A stretch of 49,980 nt of DNA from CAYFFZ01 sp049976505 (GCA_049976505.1 JBMFIC010000009.1:1-49980); one strand, 5' to 3'; counted from the stretch's first letter, positions 1 through 8,495 are shown. The notes: generated by a model from the sequence alone, not told the origin. Numbers and translations: made by a program.

Positions 1-552
1 CACTCCGACACCCTGAACTACGCTCTTGCAGCCAGAGAATCCCTTTTCGAGCTTTCAAAGGGCTCATCGTGCCTGATTGAGGGAAATCCAGGAAGCAATT
101 TCTTAAGAATCCTCGATCTAATCAGCAAAGACCTAAGAAAAAAGATCATCCTGGTAAAGACAAGGGAGGATCTTCCATCTGTATCTGATAACGAAATTCT
201 AATAATTCCATCTTATTTTATTGACAGGGATAACGCGAGGAGCAAAAGGGATGCGGTGGCGCTTGCAACCCGGCTCGCCGTAGAAATTTCAAGGAGAGCG
301 GAAAGCGATTCGATGGTCGTGTTCTACTACGCTAACGAGCTCTGCCCCGCGCGCGAAGATCTCGCGTACGATTTCTGGGACAACCTTTTATCGACGCTAA
401 AAAGAAATGTTAAAGGCGTTTACATTGCCCTCGTGTGCGCTACCACAGTGGAGGGCAGCAGCTGCATAAGGGTCTATCCGCTTGTCGACCACGTTATCAC
501 GGTTTATGATAATAACGCGCTCATGTACAAGGTCAGGAAGGTCTATCCTTGA
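1..552 (+). CDS. Unrecognised cytosolic protein, 5' end outside the window
   Basis: The frame is open from the first base to the TGA at 550-552, so 183 C-terminal residues are visible and the true start lies upstream. No signal peptide or membrane segment is seen. Alternating beta strands and helices (KKIILVKTRED, EILIIPSYFID, SMVVFYYANEL, GVYIALVC) suggest a Rossmann-like or P-loop-type alpha/beta fold, but no Walker motif is visible in this part. The TGA overlaps the TTG start of the downstream glycosyltransferase by four bases (TTGA), which implies co-translation. The product may therefore serve the same polysaccharide pathway; that is inference. Family not recognised. Confidence 0.6.
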   Translation, partial: HSDTLNYALAARESLFELSKGSSCLIEGNPGSNFLRILDLISKDLRKKIILVKTREDLPSVSDNEILIIPSYFIDRDNARSKRDAVALATRLAVEISRRAESDSMVVFYYANELCPAREDLAYDFWDNLLSTLKRNVKGVYIALVCATTVEGSSCIRVYPLVDHVITVYDNNALMYKVRKVYP

Positions 553-2033
553 GGGCAGTTAACGTAGCTTACTTTTCTATGCCTTTCGTGACAGCCCTTA
601 TAATAACTTATTTTACGTACACGTCTCTGTGGACGGCCTGGTTTGATTTCCTTCTCTGGACGTCTGTGACGCTCGGATTCTTCCAGTTCCTTACAACGCT
701 ATCTCAAAGCAGGAGAGCCATGAGCTACAGCCTGCCTTATACCGGAAAAAAGCTTGATCTTAAAGTAGCAGCTTTTGTTACAGCCTTTAACGAAGACCCT
801 GAAATAGTCGAAAGGACCCTTCTCTCAGTCAAGGCGGCGCTGGGAAACAGGGGCGACGTTATCCTTCTTGACGACTCTACAAAGCCAGAAATAGTTGCCA
901 GGCTATCTGAATTCTGCAAGAAGAACGGAATAATGTACTTCCACAGGGCCAACAGAAGGGGGTTCAAAGCCGGCGCGATAAACGACGCAATAAAGGCAAT
1001 AGGGGATAATTACGATCTCGTTGCGATATTCGATGCAGATCAGAGACCTTCAAAGAGCTTCTTCGACATAGTTCTGCCCTTCTTTGAAGACCCAAAGGTA
1101 GCTTTCGTTCAGGTGCCCCAGTACTACGAAAAGACGAAATCCCTGATAGGCCAGGGGGCAAGGTATCAGCAGGAGCCTTTTCTAAGGAGAGTAATGAGAG
1201 GAAGGGATTCCAGGTCCGCTTTTTCCCTTGGTTCTGGAACCGTTTACAGGATAAGCGTGCTGAAGGAGGTAGGCCTTCTAGAAGAAGAAACGGTCACCGA
1301 GGACATAGCCACCTCGGTGAAAATACACGAAAAAGGATACGTTTCGAAGTACGTGGATCTACCGCTTGTGTGGTACGGGACGCCACCAACAGAGGTATCA
1401 GCTTACATAACTCAGCAATCCAGGTGGGCGCTTGGAGGCTTTCAGCTTTTAGGCACTCTGCTTAAGAGCGATCTGAGCTTCAGGACCTTCATGGATTATA
1501 TAAGCGGCATCTTTTACTGGCTGGAAGTAGGTCCTTTTACGCTGGTTCAGGTAGCCGCACCGATAATATTTCTGTTCGGAATATACTTTCTTAAGATAAA
1601 CCCCGTTATATATGTTTCAGCTTACGTGCCTTACTTTGTTTTTTCGCTTTATTACTTTTACTACCTGATGAAGGGCACAGAATACGGCGTTAAGGGGTTC
1701 CTGCTACATCAGGCCCTGGAGTACGTTGAGTTCATAGGGGTTACCGCTTCATTCTTTGCCTGGGTATTAAGGAGGAAGGTCCCGTTCAAGGTAACGGCAA
1801 AGGGCAAGAGCGCAAAATCGCTCAGGCCTCTTATCTATCACATGATAATACTCACGCTGCTTGTGGCAAGCATGACAAGGGGGATTTTCTTGATAAGGGG
1901 AGCAACTTTATTACAGCTCTGGTCAATAGGAATTAACGAGTTCTGGGCAGCATGGCACTACTTCTTTCTCATAACAGGAATTTACGTAAGCTTCGTTTCA
2001 ATGAGCGAGGAAGAAAAATCTTATGTTGTATAA
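549..2033 (+). CDS. Processive membrane glycosyltransferase, family GT2 (cellulose/chitin/hyaluronan synthase-like)
   Basis: A 494-residue protein with two N-terminal membrane helices (about residues 5-50), a cytosolic GT-A domain, and four or so C-terminal helices (about 310-485). The BcsA-type motif set is complete: DDS near residue 107, DAD near 162, TED near 249 and QQSRW near 289. These residues bind the UDP-sugar and metal, provide the base, and hold the acceptor. The family makes and exports polysaccharide across the membrane. Start TTG at 549 overlaps the stop of the upstream gene. No PilZ domain is present, so cyclic-di-GMP control is not expected. The exact sugar polymer cannot be inferred. 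Confidence 0.9.
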   Translation: MRAVNVAYFSMPFVTALIITYFTYTSLWTAWFDFLLWTSVTLGFFQFLTTLSQSRRAMSYSLPYTGKKLDLKVAAFVTAFNEDPEIVERTLLSVKAALGNRGDVILLDDSTKPEIVARLSEFCKKNGIMYFHRANRRGFKAGAINDAIKAIGDNYDLVAIFDADQRPSKSFFDIVLPFFEDPKVAFVQVPQYYEKTKSLIGQGARYQQEPFLRRVMRGRDSRSAFSLGSGTVYRISVLKEVGLLEEETVTEDIATSVKIHEKGYVSKYVDLPLVWYGTPPTEVSAYITQQSRWALGGFQLLGTLLKSDLSFRTFMDYISGIFYWLEVGPFTLVQVAAPIIFLFGIYFLKINPVIYVSAYVPYFVFSLYYFYYLMKGTEYGVKGFLLHQALEYVEFIGVTASFFAWVLRRKVPFKVTAKGKSAKSLRPLIYHMIILTLLVASMTRGIFLIRGATLLQLWSIGINEFWAAWHYFFLITGIYVSFVSMSEEEKSYVV

Positions 2034-2363
2034 GGCTTTTCAAGCTCCTTCGTTCCTGTAACAATTTGATTCGAGCTCCCTCCTTTCTGAGATGATTGTA
2101 TGCTAGAAGGCGAGCTACCATGACCTTATGATTTAAGCTTTCTGGTCAATCTCCACGCTCTAGCCAGAGCTTTTCCTTTGATATCTTGCTTTGTCAAAAT
2201 TAAGCTCATGCGTTCTGGCTAGATCCAGGGCATAATTTTCACTGACCGCCGCGTTCTTTATGGGGTTTGGCATTAGATTAAAAAATCATGAAGGCTTTAC
2301 GGGGCTATAACTTGCAAAAATGGACCTTTAAGCCCCTTTTAACCCATGGAGTTGAACTGCCAT
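2034..2363. other. Gene-free stretch with possible decayed minus-strand ORF
   Basis: No intact gene is seen. On the minus strand an ATG at 2273 opens about 40 codons, ending in a TAG. A one-base shift lets a Lys/Arg-rich reading continue to about 2130, which looks like a decayed coding remnant. It is not assignable to a family. Confidence 0.3.
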
Positions 2364-2560
2364 TTATATAAAATGATGCGGAGCGTATGCTATTTTCGTT
2401 CCGTTTGTTTCTATAGCTTCAGTTTCAGCGCTAGCAAATACAACACCCCTTTCAGGCCTGTAACTTCTAATAGAGCTTCTGAAGCCGCTTTCTTCTTTTC
2501 CACGGACCTTTACAAAAGCAGAAGGCTTCGTGGTTCACGGCGTAGACGAAGCGGTTTTGT
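2364..2560 (-). pseudogene. C-terminal remnant, possibly of an archaeal AAA ATPase (DUF4143-like)
   Basis: A minus-strand frame of about 60 codons ends in TAA at 2364-2366 and has no start codon. It reads ...SYRPERGVVFASAETE...GTKIAYAPHHFI. This resembles the C-terminal tail of archaeal ATPases of the DUF4143 type, where a nuclease-like beta strand (RPxxxVVxx) is followed by xxVxVIPxxxFL. Upstream, another frame carries a plausible continuation, so at least one frameshift is present. Family assignment is tentative. Confidence 0.3.
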
Positions 2561-2699
2561 CCATAAATTATAAAATCTAAGCACAGGATAAGGTAATACC
2601 AGTTTTTTGCTTAGCCTGTGCTGCATTAGCTGTTATTTTGCATGTTTTTGCTTTTCTGAGCGCGTTTTTCTGACTTTACGGCATGATGCAGGCTGACTG

Positions 2700-3279
2700 A
2701 TCTTCAGAGATCTCTTTCATGCCATATAGCATATCAGAGATATCGTGTTCAATATCACCGCTTTGCACAATGCTTCTACCTTCTGATCATGAGGAAGTTT
2801 TGCAAGCCTTTCAAGCCCTTCAAAGCCGAACATGTCAGCGATGTCTTCAAACTCCGATTGCAGCGTGTTTTTCGATCAAAGCACGAATCTTTTATCATTG
2901 CTGCCTTTCGTCCTGTTTCTATCATGTTCGATGAAAGGAACCTCAGCCCTTCTACGTACGGCGATGGTATGTAGCACCTGCTGACATAGCCCAGAGCGTC
3001 TTCCTTAACGATGTTTATAGAATCCCTTTCATCTGTCTTTATTTCAGGCCTCCTGAATGGAGCTATCATGTGCACTACATACTTTTCAGAAAGCATCCTC
3101 GACAGCGTCTTGCCGGTTGTGCCTGCCTCTATTACAACTGTTGACCCTTCAGGGACGTTTTTCATCAGCTCGTTTATCCCTTCTTTAGTTGTTTGAAATT
3201 CAAAGGTTTTCATTAGCTTATAGCTCTCATCGAACACGCTTGCTGTGCAGCTCCTTTTATGCGCATCTATTCCAACTAT
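2700..3279 (-). pseudogene. IS110-family transposase (DEDD), frameshifted remnant
   Basis: The N-terminal DEDD domain is readable: GIDAHKRSC (first catalytic Asp), VVIEAGTTGKTL (Glu) and TDERDSINIVKED (Asp region), as in IS110/IS1111 transposases (PF01548). The best N-terminus is an ATA at 3279, nine bases after a full GGAGGTGA Shine-Dalgarno (complement of 3289-3296); no ATG/GTG/TTG occurs before the GTG at 3237. After about residue 120 the frame breaks. RALIEKHAAIGV and FEDIADMFGFEG are in different frames, and the C-terminal Transposase_20 domain with the catalytic Ser is not found. The element is therefore inactive. Confidence 0.75.
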
Positions 3280-3299
3280 TGTTTTGTTTCACCTCCATC

Positions 3300-3440
3300 G
3301 CTGGCTAATCCATAAGTCCGGGAACGACAAACTCCCGATCGTGCGCTGGGCACATGTGAGTCAGTCGTCAGATGAGAGGCGGCCACGCTGTTTAGAGTGC
3401 ACGAGGCACAAGCAGATCGCTGGCCGCCCGGATTTATGAG
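3300..3440 (-). ncRNA. Candidate bridge-RNA region of the dead IS110 element
   Basis: IS110 elements carry a structured bridge RNA in the non-coding end next to the transposase. This stretch lies just upstream of the transposase remnant, is clearly more GC-rich than its surroundings, and contains inverted repeats. GGCGGCC at 3378-3384 pairs with GGCCGCC at 3422-3428, and CGGGA pairs with TCCCG around 3321-3340. Position and structure fit. The target- and donor-binding loops cannot be assigned by eye. Confidence 0.35.
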
Positions 3441-3519
3441 TGGGCCGATCCTTATATGGTTTTTATTAGCTAAAAGATTTTCACACTCGCTGGCAAGGTC
3501 AGGGTAGTTCACAGTACAG

Positions 3520-3673
3520 AGAATGGGAGCAGATCCATACGCTCCAGAAATGGTTTATCATTGATGAAACCATAGCACACCTGCACTATTTGGAGAAAAA
3601 AGGAATGATAAAAAGGAACATTAAAAACGAGGGCATAAAATGGAGCCTTAAAACTGTGATGATCTGGGATTAA
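3520..3673 (+). pseudogene. C-terminal fragment of a winged-helix protein
   Basis: A frame of about 50 codons without a start ends in TAA at 3671-3673. It reads IIDETIAHLHYLEKKGMIKR followed by a Lys/Trp-rich hairpin. The pattern of recognition helix then 'LxxLEKKGMIKR' then wing is typical of the DNA-binding end of archaeal transcription regulators. The N-terminal part is lost next to the IS110 remains, so this is probably a casualty of the insertion. Confidence 0.35.
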
Positions 3674-3772
3674 TATAAAAAATCGTTAAAGCAAACCATA
3701 TACTGTGCAGGCCAGCTTGCCTTAACCTGTATATTTTTGTCCGTTAGATTTCTGTACTATAATGTATATTAG

Positions 3773-4021
3773 ATGCCACGCATAAGTTTAACTGTGAGAT
3801 CGATCTATATGCTCAGAAATGTTGACGATAATGCTGATCGAAATGGATACACATACATAACGCTGACCGGTGAAAAGAGTTTTATTCTAACTTTTACAGA
3901 AAGGCTGCGTGCTGGGGGCTGTGCAGAAAAGGTTTTGCTCCTGAAAGACAGAAAAAACAAAATAACAGCGGTCATAAAAATACCCAAAGATGCCTTTTTT
4001 CCTGACCAGTTTGATTTGTGA
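3773..4021 (+). CDS. Small hypothetical protein
   Basis: An 82-residue ORF (MPRISLTVRSIYML...) starting with ATG after an AT-rich stretch. It has no membrane segment and no recognised motif. The reading is plausible as an alpha/beta protein (YTYITLTGEKSFILTFTERL), but the reverse strand is also open over the same stretch. It is offered as possible only. Confidence 0.3.
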   Translation: MPRISLTVRSIYMLRNVDDNADRNGYTYITLTGEKSFILTFTERLRAGGCAEKVLLLKDRKNKITAVIKIPKDAFFPDQFDL

Positions 4022-4179
4022 TAATTTTTAAGCCTGTAACCGTTCAAGTCTAAGAACGGTTTCTTTAAACCCGAATTTCCAGGCCCACATGCATGTCAGC
4101 TTTTTAAGTATAAAGAGAATCATCACATAGATTTCTGTACCACAATCGATAATAAAGAAACTCAGGAATAAATAATGAG

Positions 4180-4647
4180 GTGAAAAAGTTGCAAACATCA
4201 AAGACGAGAATCTACAGCAAAATGCTGGCGGCATTAGCCCTAAGCCTGATGCTGGTGTTTACGTTCATGCACTTTGCCCCGTTCGCCAGCGCGCAGATCT
4301 CCGCTCAACCTTCAGCCTTAACGCAGTCGCAGAACAACGTTCAGTACCCTAATTACTCCGCTTCCATCAAAGTCCCCGAAAACGCGAGCGATGAAAATCT
4401 TACGACCATGGTAAAGATAACGTCCGATCAGGCAAAGTCGGTCGCGCTCAGCAATCCAACCGTTTCAGGTGGCAATGTTACAGGTATATCGCTCGATAAC
4501 GAGAACGGCAACCTTGTTTATTCTGTACAGATAACTAAAGGAACTGCCGTTTATGACGTTAAGGTTGATGCTGGCAACGGCCACGTGCTTTTTATAGACA
4601 CGGGGATGGACAGCGAGGTTAGCGCGGTAGAAAGCATTGCTGAATGA
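4180..4647 (+). CDS. Secreted PepSY-domain protein
   Basis: A 155-residue protein. It starts with GTG at 4180, preceded by AATGAGG. A Lys-rich N-terminus and a hydrophobic stretch (about residues 16-33, ending PFASAQ) form a signal peptide or membrane anchor. Residues about 78-150 form a PepSY domain: ITSDQAKSVALS, then YSVQITKGTAVYDVKVDAGNGHVL. PepSY domains are found in protease propeptides and in extracytoplasmic sensing or inhibitory proteins. The T-rich run at 4662-4672 just downstream could terminate transcription. The next gene encodes a two-HTH regulator, so the pair may form a surface-linked regulatory unit (inference). Confidence 0.75.
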   Translation: MKKLQTSKTRIYSKMLAALALSLMLVFTFMHFAPFASAQISAQPSALTQSQNNVQYPNYSASIKVPENASDENLTTMVKITSDQAKSVALSNPTVSGGNVTGISLDNENGNLVYSVQITKGTAVYDVKVDAGNGHVLFIDTGMDSEVSAVESIAE

Positions 4648-4696
4648 TAAAAATCAAATCGTTTATTTTTTTGGTTTTAATGTATTAGAGCTGAGG

Positions 4697-5272
4697 ATGA
4701 ATTCAGGTCCCTTGGACGAGGACGTTTTGGTGGGAACGAGAAAGAGGATATATGAATACATCAGAAAGCATCCCGGTTGTTATTTCAGGGAAATAGCCAG
4801 GGACCTGAAAATCGCGCACGGCGACCTTCAGTACAACCTGAACCGGCTTGAGAAGCTGGGCTACATAGTTTCCAAGAAGAAAAGACTGTTCAAGCATTTT
4901 TTTGTTAACGAGTCAATGAACGCGCAGGATCAGGCTCTTATGGAATCTTTTTCCCATGAAACTGAAAGGGAGATCATCTTCTTGCTTCTCAAAGGGGGGA
5001 ACCTGTCCAACAATGAAATGTCCAGGTTGCTGAAGCTCTCGCCCCCCACAGTATCATGGCACGTTAAGAGGCTTCTTGAAGCGGGACTTGTAGAGCGCGT
5101 TCAGGATGACAGGAACGTAAAGTTTAAACTCTCTGTCAGCCCAGAAAAGGTTGAGCAGTTTATGATGCAGTATCGCGCAGGATTTTTTGAGAAGCTGGTT
5201 GACAGGTTCACGGATATGTGGATGGATCTTTCTAATTTCAAGAAAAGTGATAAAAATGATAAGCGAGATTGA
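4697..5272 (+). CDS. Transcription regulator with two winged-helix domains
   Basis: Start ATG at 4697, after GCTGAGG, gives 191 residues; the longer frame back to 4637 would overlap the PepSY gene and adds no domain. Residues about 10-70 (GTRKRIYEYIRKHPGCYF, REIARDLKIAHGDLQYNLNR) and about 85-150 (SNNEMSRLLKLSPPTVSWHV, KRLLEAGLVERV) are two winged helix-turn-helix units of the MarR/ArsR-like archaeal kind. The C-terminus is amphipathic. It overlaps the downstream membrane gene by 17 bases, so the two are co-expressed and the membrane protein may be its partner. Confidence 0.8.
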   Translation: MNSGPLDEDVLVGTRKRIYEYIRKHPGCYFREIARDLKIAHGDLQYNLNRLEKLGYIVSKKKRLFKHFFVNESMNAQDQALMESFSHETEREIIFLLLKGGNLSNNEMSRLLKLSPPTVSWHVKRLLEAGLVERVQDDRNVKFKLSVSPEKVEQFMMQYRAGFFEKLVDRFTDMWMDLSNFKKSDKNDKRD

Positions 5273-5552
5273 CATATATACGCTGCTGCAGTTTGTAGTA
5301 GGGGCTTTTTCCCTTATACTGTTTGCAGTATCCATAACCGCGTTTAAAAAAAGCGGCAGCAGAAGGCTGCTTATGGTTTCAGCTGCTTTTTTCCTTTATT
5401 TTGTAAAGGTTTTGCTGCTGAACGTTGACGTGTTCATTCCCGACCTTCAGAGCGTGCCTGTGGACCTGATGTCCATAATATTTGATTTCCTGATACTTCT
5501 GCTCTTCTTTGTTGCAATAATATCCAAGGATAAAGTTTCAGAGAAAGAATAA
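5256..5552 (+). CDS. Small membrane protein encoded with the HTH regulator
   Basis: The likely start is ATG at 5256 (MISEIDIYTLLQF), giving 98 residues; an upstream ATG at 5187 lies deep inside the regulator gene. There are three hydrophobic helices (about 10-30, 40-57 and 68-88), with short charged loops and a charged tail. There is no catalytic motif. Translational overlap with the two-HTH regulator suggests a membrane partner or sensor. The family is not recognised beyond similar archaeal regulator/membrane-protein pairs. Confidence 0.6.
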   Translation: MISEIDIYTLLQFVVGAFSLILFAVSITAFKKSGSRRLLMVSAAFFLYFVKVLLLNVDVFIPDLQSVPVDLMSIIFDFLILLLFFVAIISKDKVSEKE

Positions 5553-5575
5553 AATAAACCACGGATGCTGGTTTT

Positions 5576-6319
5576 TCAGAATGGAATGAAAAGAGAAACC
5601 ATGCCCAGAAAAATCATGAATATGCCCAAAATCCCCAGCGCGAGCCTGCCTGCTTTTGCCATCGATTCCCAGTTGCGTACTCCGTGAATAACCCCTTTGT
5701 AGATTAACACGACTATCAGTGATTGGGCCATCCATGAACCAAGCCCGAAAACAAGGCCTACGAGAAATCCCAACCCTGATGAAATTGCGGGCACCAGCGC
5801 GGCTGTCAGCACGAGCACTATCACGAAGTCTCCCCCGAAAGCCGCGGCCAGCCCATGTATCCATATCATGCGATAGTCAGCTGTTTTTACGTTATTTTCT
5901 TCTTTATTATCTCCAAAGACCAGGTATGCCGCAACCCCTATCATCGTGGCTCCCACTATAAAATTCACGTACGGGCGCAGGGCCTGAATATCCACCAATC
6001 CCATCAGCTCTCCCATCAAAGCGCTCATCAAAGTCCAGATGATGGTAAGTGCGCCTGCAAACACAGAAACCGCCTTTATTACACCACCTAGGTTCTTCTG
6101 CATCATAGCGTAAGAAACTGTTATCGGCCACGTATGCTCATCTGGCTTTATCCCGTGCACTATTCCGATGAAAAGAACCGCAAGCAGCCACAGGGGACCG
6201 GCAGCGCTCACTACAGACCTGGCTAATGGTTCCAGAAACTCAGGCATAGAGAGTATGGCCAAAGCTATGGCCGCTGCTATGGTGGTTCCAAGTACCCATT
6301 CTTTCCTGCTCACCTTCAT
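5576..6319 (-). CDS. NicO/UreH-like membrane metal transporter, copy 1 (next to feoB)
   Basis: A 247-residue, roughly six-helix membrane protein. The signature after the second helix is HGIKPDEHTWPITVSYA, a His/Asp/Glu cluster resembling the metal-binding HxxxxDH motif of nickel/cobalt permeases. Residues later in the protein (HGLAAAFGGDFV) repeat a His-Gly motif. It lies 78 bp downstream of feoB on the same strand but has its own TATA box (about 6340-6350) and palindromic operator. A paralogue with the same motif sits behind dtxR at about 39.6-40.5 kb. The substrate is probably a divalent metal; whether import or export is not determined. Confidence 0.65.
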   Translation of the reverse strand: MKVSRKEWVLGTTIAAAIALAILSMPEFLEPLARSVVSAAGPLWLLAVLFIGIVHGIKPDEHTWPITVSYAMMQKNLGGVIKAVSVFAGALTIIWTLMSALMGELMGLVDIQALRPYVNFIVGATMIGVAAYLVFGDNKEENNVKTADYRMIWIHGLAAAFGGDFVIVLVLTAALVPAISSGLGFLVGLVFGLGSWMAQSLIVVLIYKGVIHGVRNWESMAKAGRLALGILGIFMIFLGMVSLFIPF

Positions 6320-6322
6320 ATT

Positions 6323-6339
6323 ATTAGGTTAATACTAAT
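6323..6339. promoter_or_regulatory. Candidate DtxR-type operator of transporter copy 1
   Basis: ATTAGG-TTAAT-ACTAAT, an imperfect palindrome of 6+5+6 bases, lies between the TATA-like element (6340-6350, minus strand) and the ATG at 6319. The same 17-bp design occurs at 40924-40940 in front of dtxR and the second transporter copy. It resembles the half-site TTAGG known from DtxR/IdeR boxes. The position predicts repression by blocking initiation. Confidence 0.6.
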
Positions 6340-6397
6340 AAAATTTATATTATTCTAAACATTTTGCATGATACACGCTAAATTTTATTAAGCCACA

Positions 6398-8101
6398 TCA
6401 GCTGAATAACGAAACAAACAGGTACGTAAGATAAGAGAACGTGAAGGCCATGGCCAGCTGTATAAATGCGCTGAGGGCTGTCAGGCGCAATCCAACCAGC
6501 TTAGCGAGCGCGGACAGCGTTGCTATGCACGATGAATAAAAGGCCAGAAACACCATCAGCGCTAGCGCTGAAGCGATGCTTAAAGACTTTAGCAGCATCA
6601 GCCCGCCGAAAGTGGCCAGTATGCCTATCACAACTTCCTTAAATATCCATCCACCCATCAGTGCAACAGATATCTGCCAGGAAAGGCCCATCGGGGCAAA
6701 CGCGGGTTCAAGTGCCTTTCCGGCCATGGCAAGCCACGAATTTTCCACGTTTAAAGTAACCCCGTTTGGCCCAAAAACAGTCGGAAGCCACAGCAGCACC
6801 GTCGTGCCTAGTATGAGCAGCGAAAGCTTGTGCAGGAAGTCCTTCACGTAATCCCAGGTCCTCAGGACAACGATGCGCCAGTACGGCAACATAACTGGTG
6901 TAGGGGGCAGCTTTTCTACAGCTTTAGGCTGCCCTATAAAGATCCTGTAAAACACAGCTGCTATAAAAGCCGCAACCACCGCTGCAACGTACGGAAGAAT
7001 CACGGCAAACGGGACAAGGTACGCCGGAAGAACGGCTGCAGCTATTATTATGAACAAGGCCATTCTCGGGGCACAGGGCATGTAAGGTATGATAAGGGCC
7101 GTCAGGGTCCTCGACTTCTCGCCCCACAGCATGCGGGTGGCGCTGATCGAGGGAACGTTGCACGAGGTGCCCATAAAGGCTATTATAACGCTTCTTGGCG
7201 ATAATCCAAACCTTGAAGTCAGCCATTCTACACCGGAGGAAAGAGCGCCTATGAGCCCCGTCTGTTCATAGAGTGCCATGAAAAACGCTACCGCGGCTAC
7301 ATAAGGTATGAACGTCAGAACCGTTGAAATTCCGGACCAGATGCCATCTTTTAGAAAGAGCGTCAGCATCGGGTTCCCTGGCACTACCAGGAGATCGCCA
7401 GCCCTGTCCAGAATGGGTTCCATAGCTGGCTCCAGCGCTACCGGGCTCTGTCCAAAAGGCGTCGTCCCGTCAACAAAAAACAGCAGCACCATGAGCGTCA
7501 AAAGCAGCACACCAAGGAGGGTTGGAGCCGCCACAGACGGTTTGCTGAAGATCTTTGCGCGCCAGATCCCTCCTTCGAACTTTATGTCCAGCTCGGGCAC
7601 ATCTGCAACGGCCCCCGCGCCTTTCGCAAGCATCTTCTTCAACAAATTGATGCCCGCGCCTTTTGCGGCTGAGACGTAAACCGCAGGAACGCCCAGCTTT
7701 GATGAGATCTCTTCCTGACTCTGAACCGGGCGCGCCAGATCGGTCATGTTAATCACAAAGATCGTTTTCTTAGCCCTTGCTATGATCCTCAGCAGTGCAA
7801 GAGATTCCTTTATTACGTGTGGCGCGGCTACGACGACAACGCCGTCATAGTTCCCGTTAAGCGCGTCAGATAAAGCCAGGCGTTCATCCTCATCCTTTGG
7901 ATTTTCGGCGTTAAATATTCCCGGGAGATCTGATATTTCAACGAGGGTATCTCCTTCTACGAACGAACCTACCTCCTTCTCTAACGTTTTACCTGGATAG
8001 TTGGCTATCTTGACCCGCCTGCCCACCAGACGATAAAAAATGGTCGACTTTCCCACGTTTGGCGCGCCCACGAGAGCGTATTTTACTGTCCGCATACCCA
8101 T
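6398..8101 (-). CDS. feoB: Ferrous iron transport GTPase/permease FeoB
   Basis: Start ATG at 8101 (MGMRTVKYALVG), giving 567 residues; the open frame back to 8320 adds about 70 unrelated residues and is not used. The N-terminal G domain has G1 GAPNVGKS (about 12-19), G3 DLPG, G4 NMTD and G5 SAAKG. The membrane part has two gate domains, the second carrying FMGTSCNVPSISATRM with the conserved Cys. It is shorter than enterobacterial FeoB and no feoA is adjacent. It imports Fe(II) across the cytoplasmic membrane. An AT-rich TATA-like stretch (about 8120-8135) sits close upstream with no Shine-Dalgarno, so the mRNA is probably leaderless. Confidence 0.93.
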   Translation of the reverse strand: MGMRTVKYALVGAPNVGKSTIFYRLVGRRVKIANYPGKTLEKEVGSFVEGDTLVEISDLPGIFNAENPKDEDERLALSDALNGNYDGVVVVAAPHVIKESLALLRIIARAKKTIFVINMTDLARPVQSQEEISSKLGVPAVYVSAAKGAGINLLKKMLAKGAGAVADVPELDIKFEGGIWRAKIFSKPSVAAPTLLGVLLLTLMVLLFFVDGTTPFGQSPVALEPAMEPILDRAGDLLVVPGNPMLTLFLKDGIWSGISTVLTFIPYVAAVAFFMALYEQTGLIGALSSGVEWLTSRFGLSPRSVIIAFMGTSCNVPSISATRMLWGEKSRTLTALIIPYMPCAPRMALFIIIAAAVLPAYLVPFAVILPYVAAVVAAFIAAVFYRIFIGQPKAVEKLPPTPVMLPYWRIVVLRTWDYVKDFLHKLSLLILGTTVLLWLPTVFGPNGVTLNVENSWLAMAGKALEPAFAPMGLSWQISVALMGGWIFKEVVIGILATFGGLMLLKSLSIASALALMVFLAFYSSCIATLSALAKLVGLRLTALSAFIQLAMAFTFSYLTYLFVSLFS

Positions 8102-8365
8102 TGTTTTGCTGTTTTTTGTTAATAATATTAGCTTTACTGTAAAAGGGAGTACCGCCACCAACCCGCGTTGAGTAAAAGTAATTGCAAAGAGTACTGGTTT
8201 AAAGCTCATTATTATCCGCTCATTTCCTGTAACGTTTATCGTTCCCGAGCTAGGAGACATAGTGTAGCATAAAACGGAACCAACTGCATAAACATACATA
8301 CCAATTGGTTCCTGAAACACTATGGTTGAGCTGTTGGATTATTTCGTCGTGCCGTTAAGAGTTAC
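8102..8365. other. Upstream region of feoB and lost 3' end of fumarase
   Basis: No gene is called. The part next to 8101 should contain the feoB promoter. Positions 8340-8365 on the minus strand read VTLNGTTK then TAA. This joins in frame to fumarase when the 8366-8495 element is removed. Confidence 0.5.
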
Positions 8366-8495
8366 AGACCATGAAGCCCCTGCCGGTGAGGTCGTTTACA
8401 TATCTGGTGCTTCATGACTGAGCAGCTTCAGCTAAAGGGCAGTAACCCCCGAGACCTTCGGGAGCCCTCGCCCTTCAGGACTTGGAGGAGGTCAG
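8366..8495 (+). mobile_element. Miniature IS200/IS605-type element (PATE-like) in the 3' end of fumarase
   Basis: This 130-bp element begins directly after TTAC (8362-8365) and ends GGAGGAGGTCAG. Its last ~65 bases (GCTAAAGGGCAGTAACCCCC, then GAGACCTTCGGGAGCCCTCG, CCCTTCAGG) match the 3' part of the element at 33472-33625 almost base for base. It has no tnpA or tnpB. The 3' end resembles the right end/omega-RNA scaffold of TnpB elements. Removing it changes the fumarase C-terminus from KGGYA-LTSSKS to KGGYA-VTLNGTTK, supporting a precise insertion. Confidence 0.75.

Noticed and set aside
8102..8320. N-terminal extension of feoB by about 70 codons
   Set aside because: FeoB starts right before the G1 motif; the extension has no family match and covers the promoter region.
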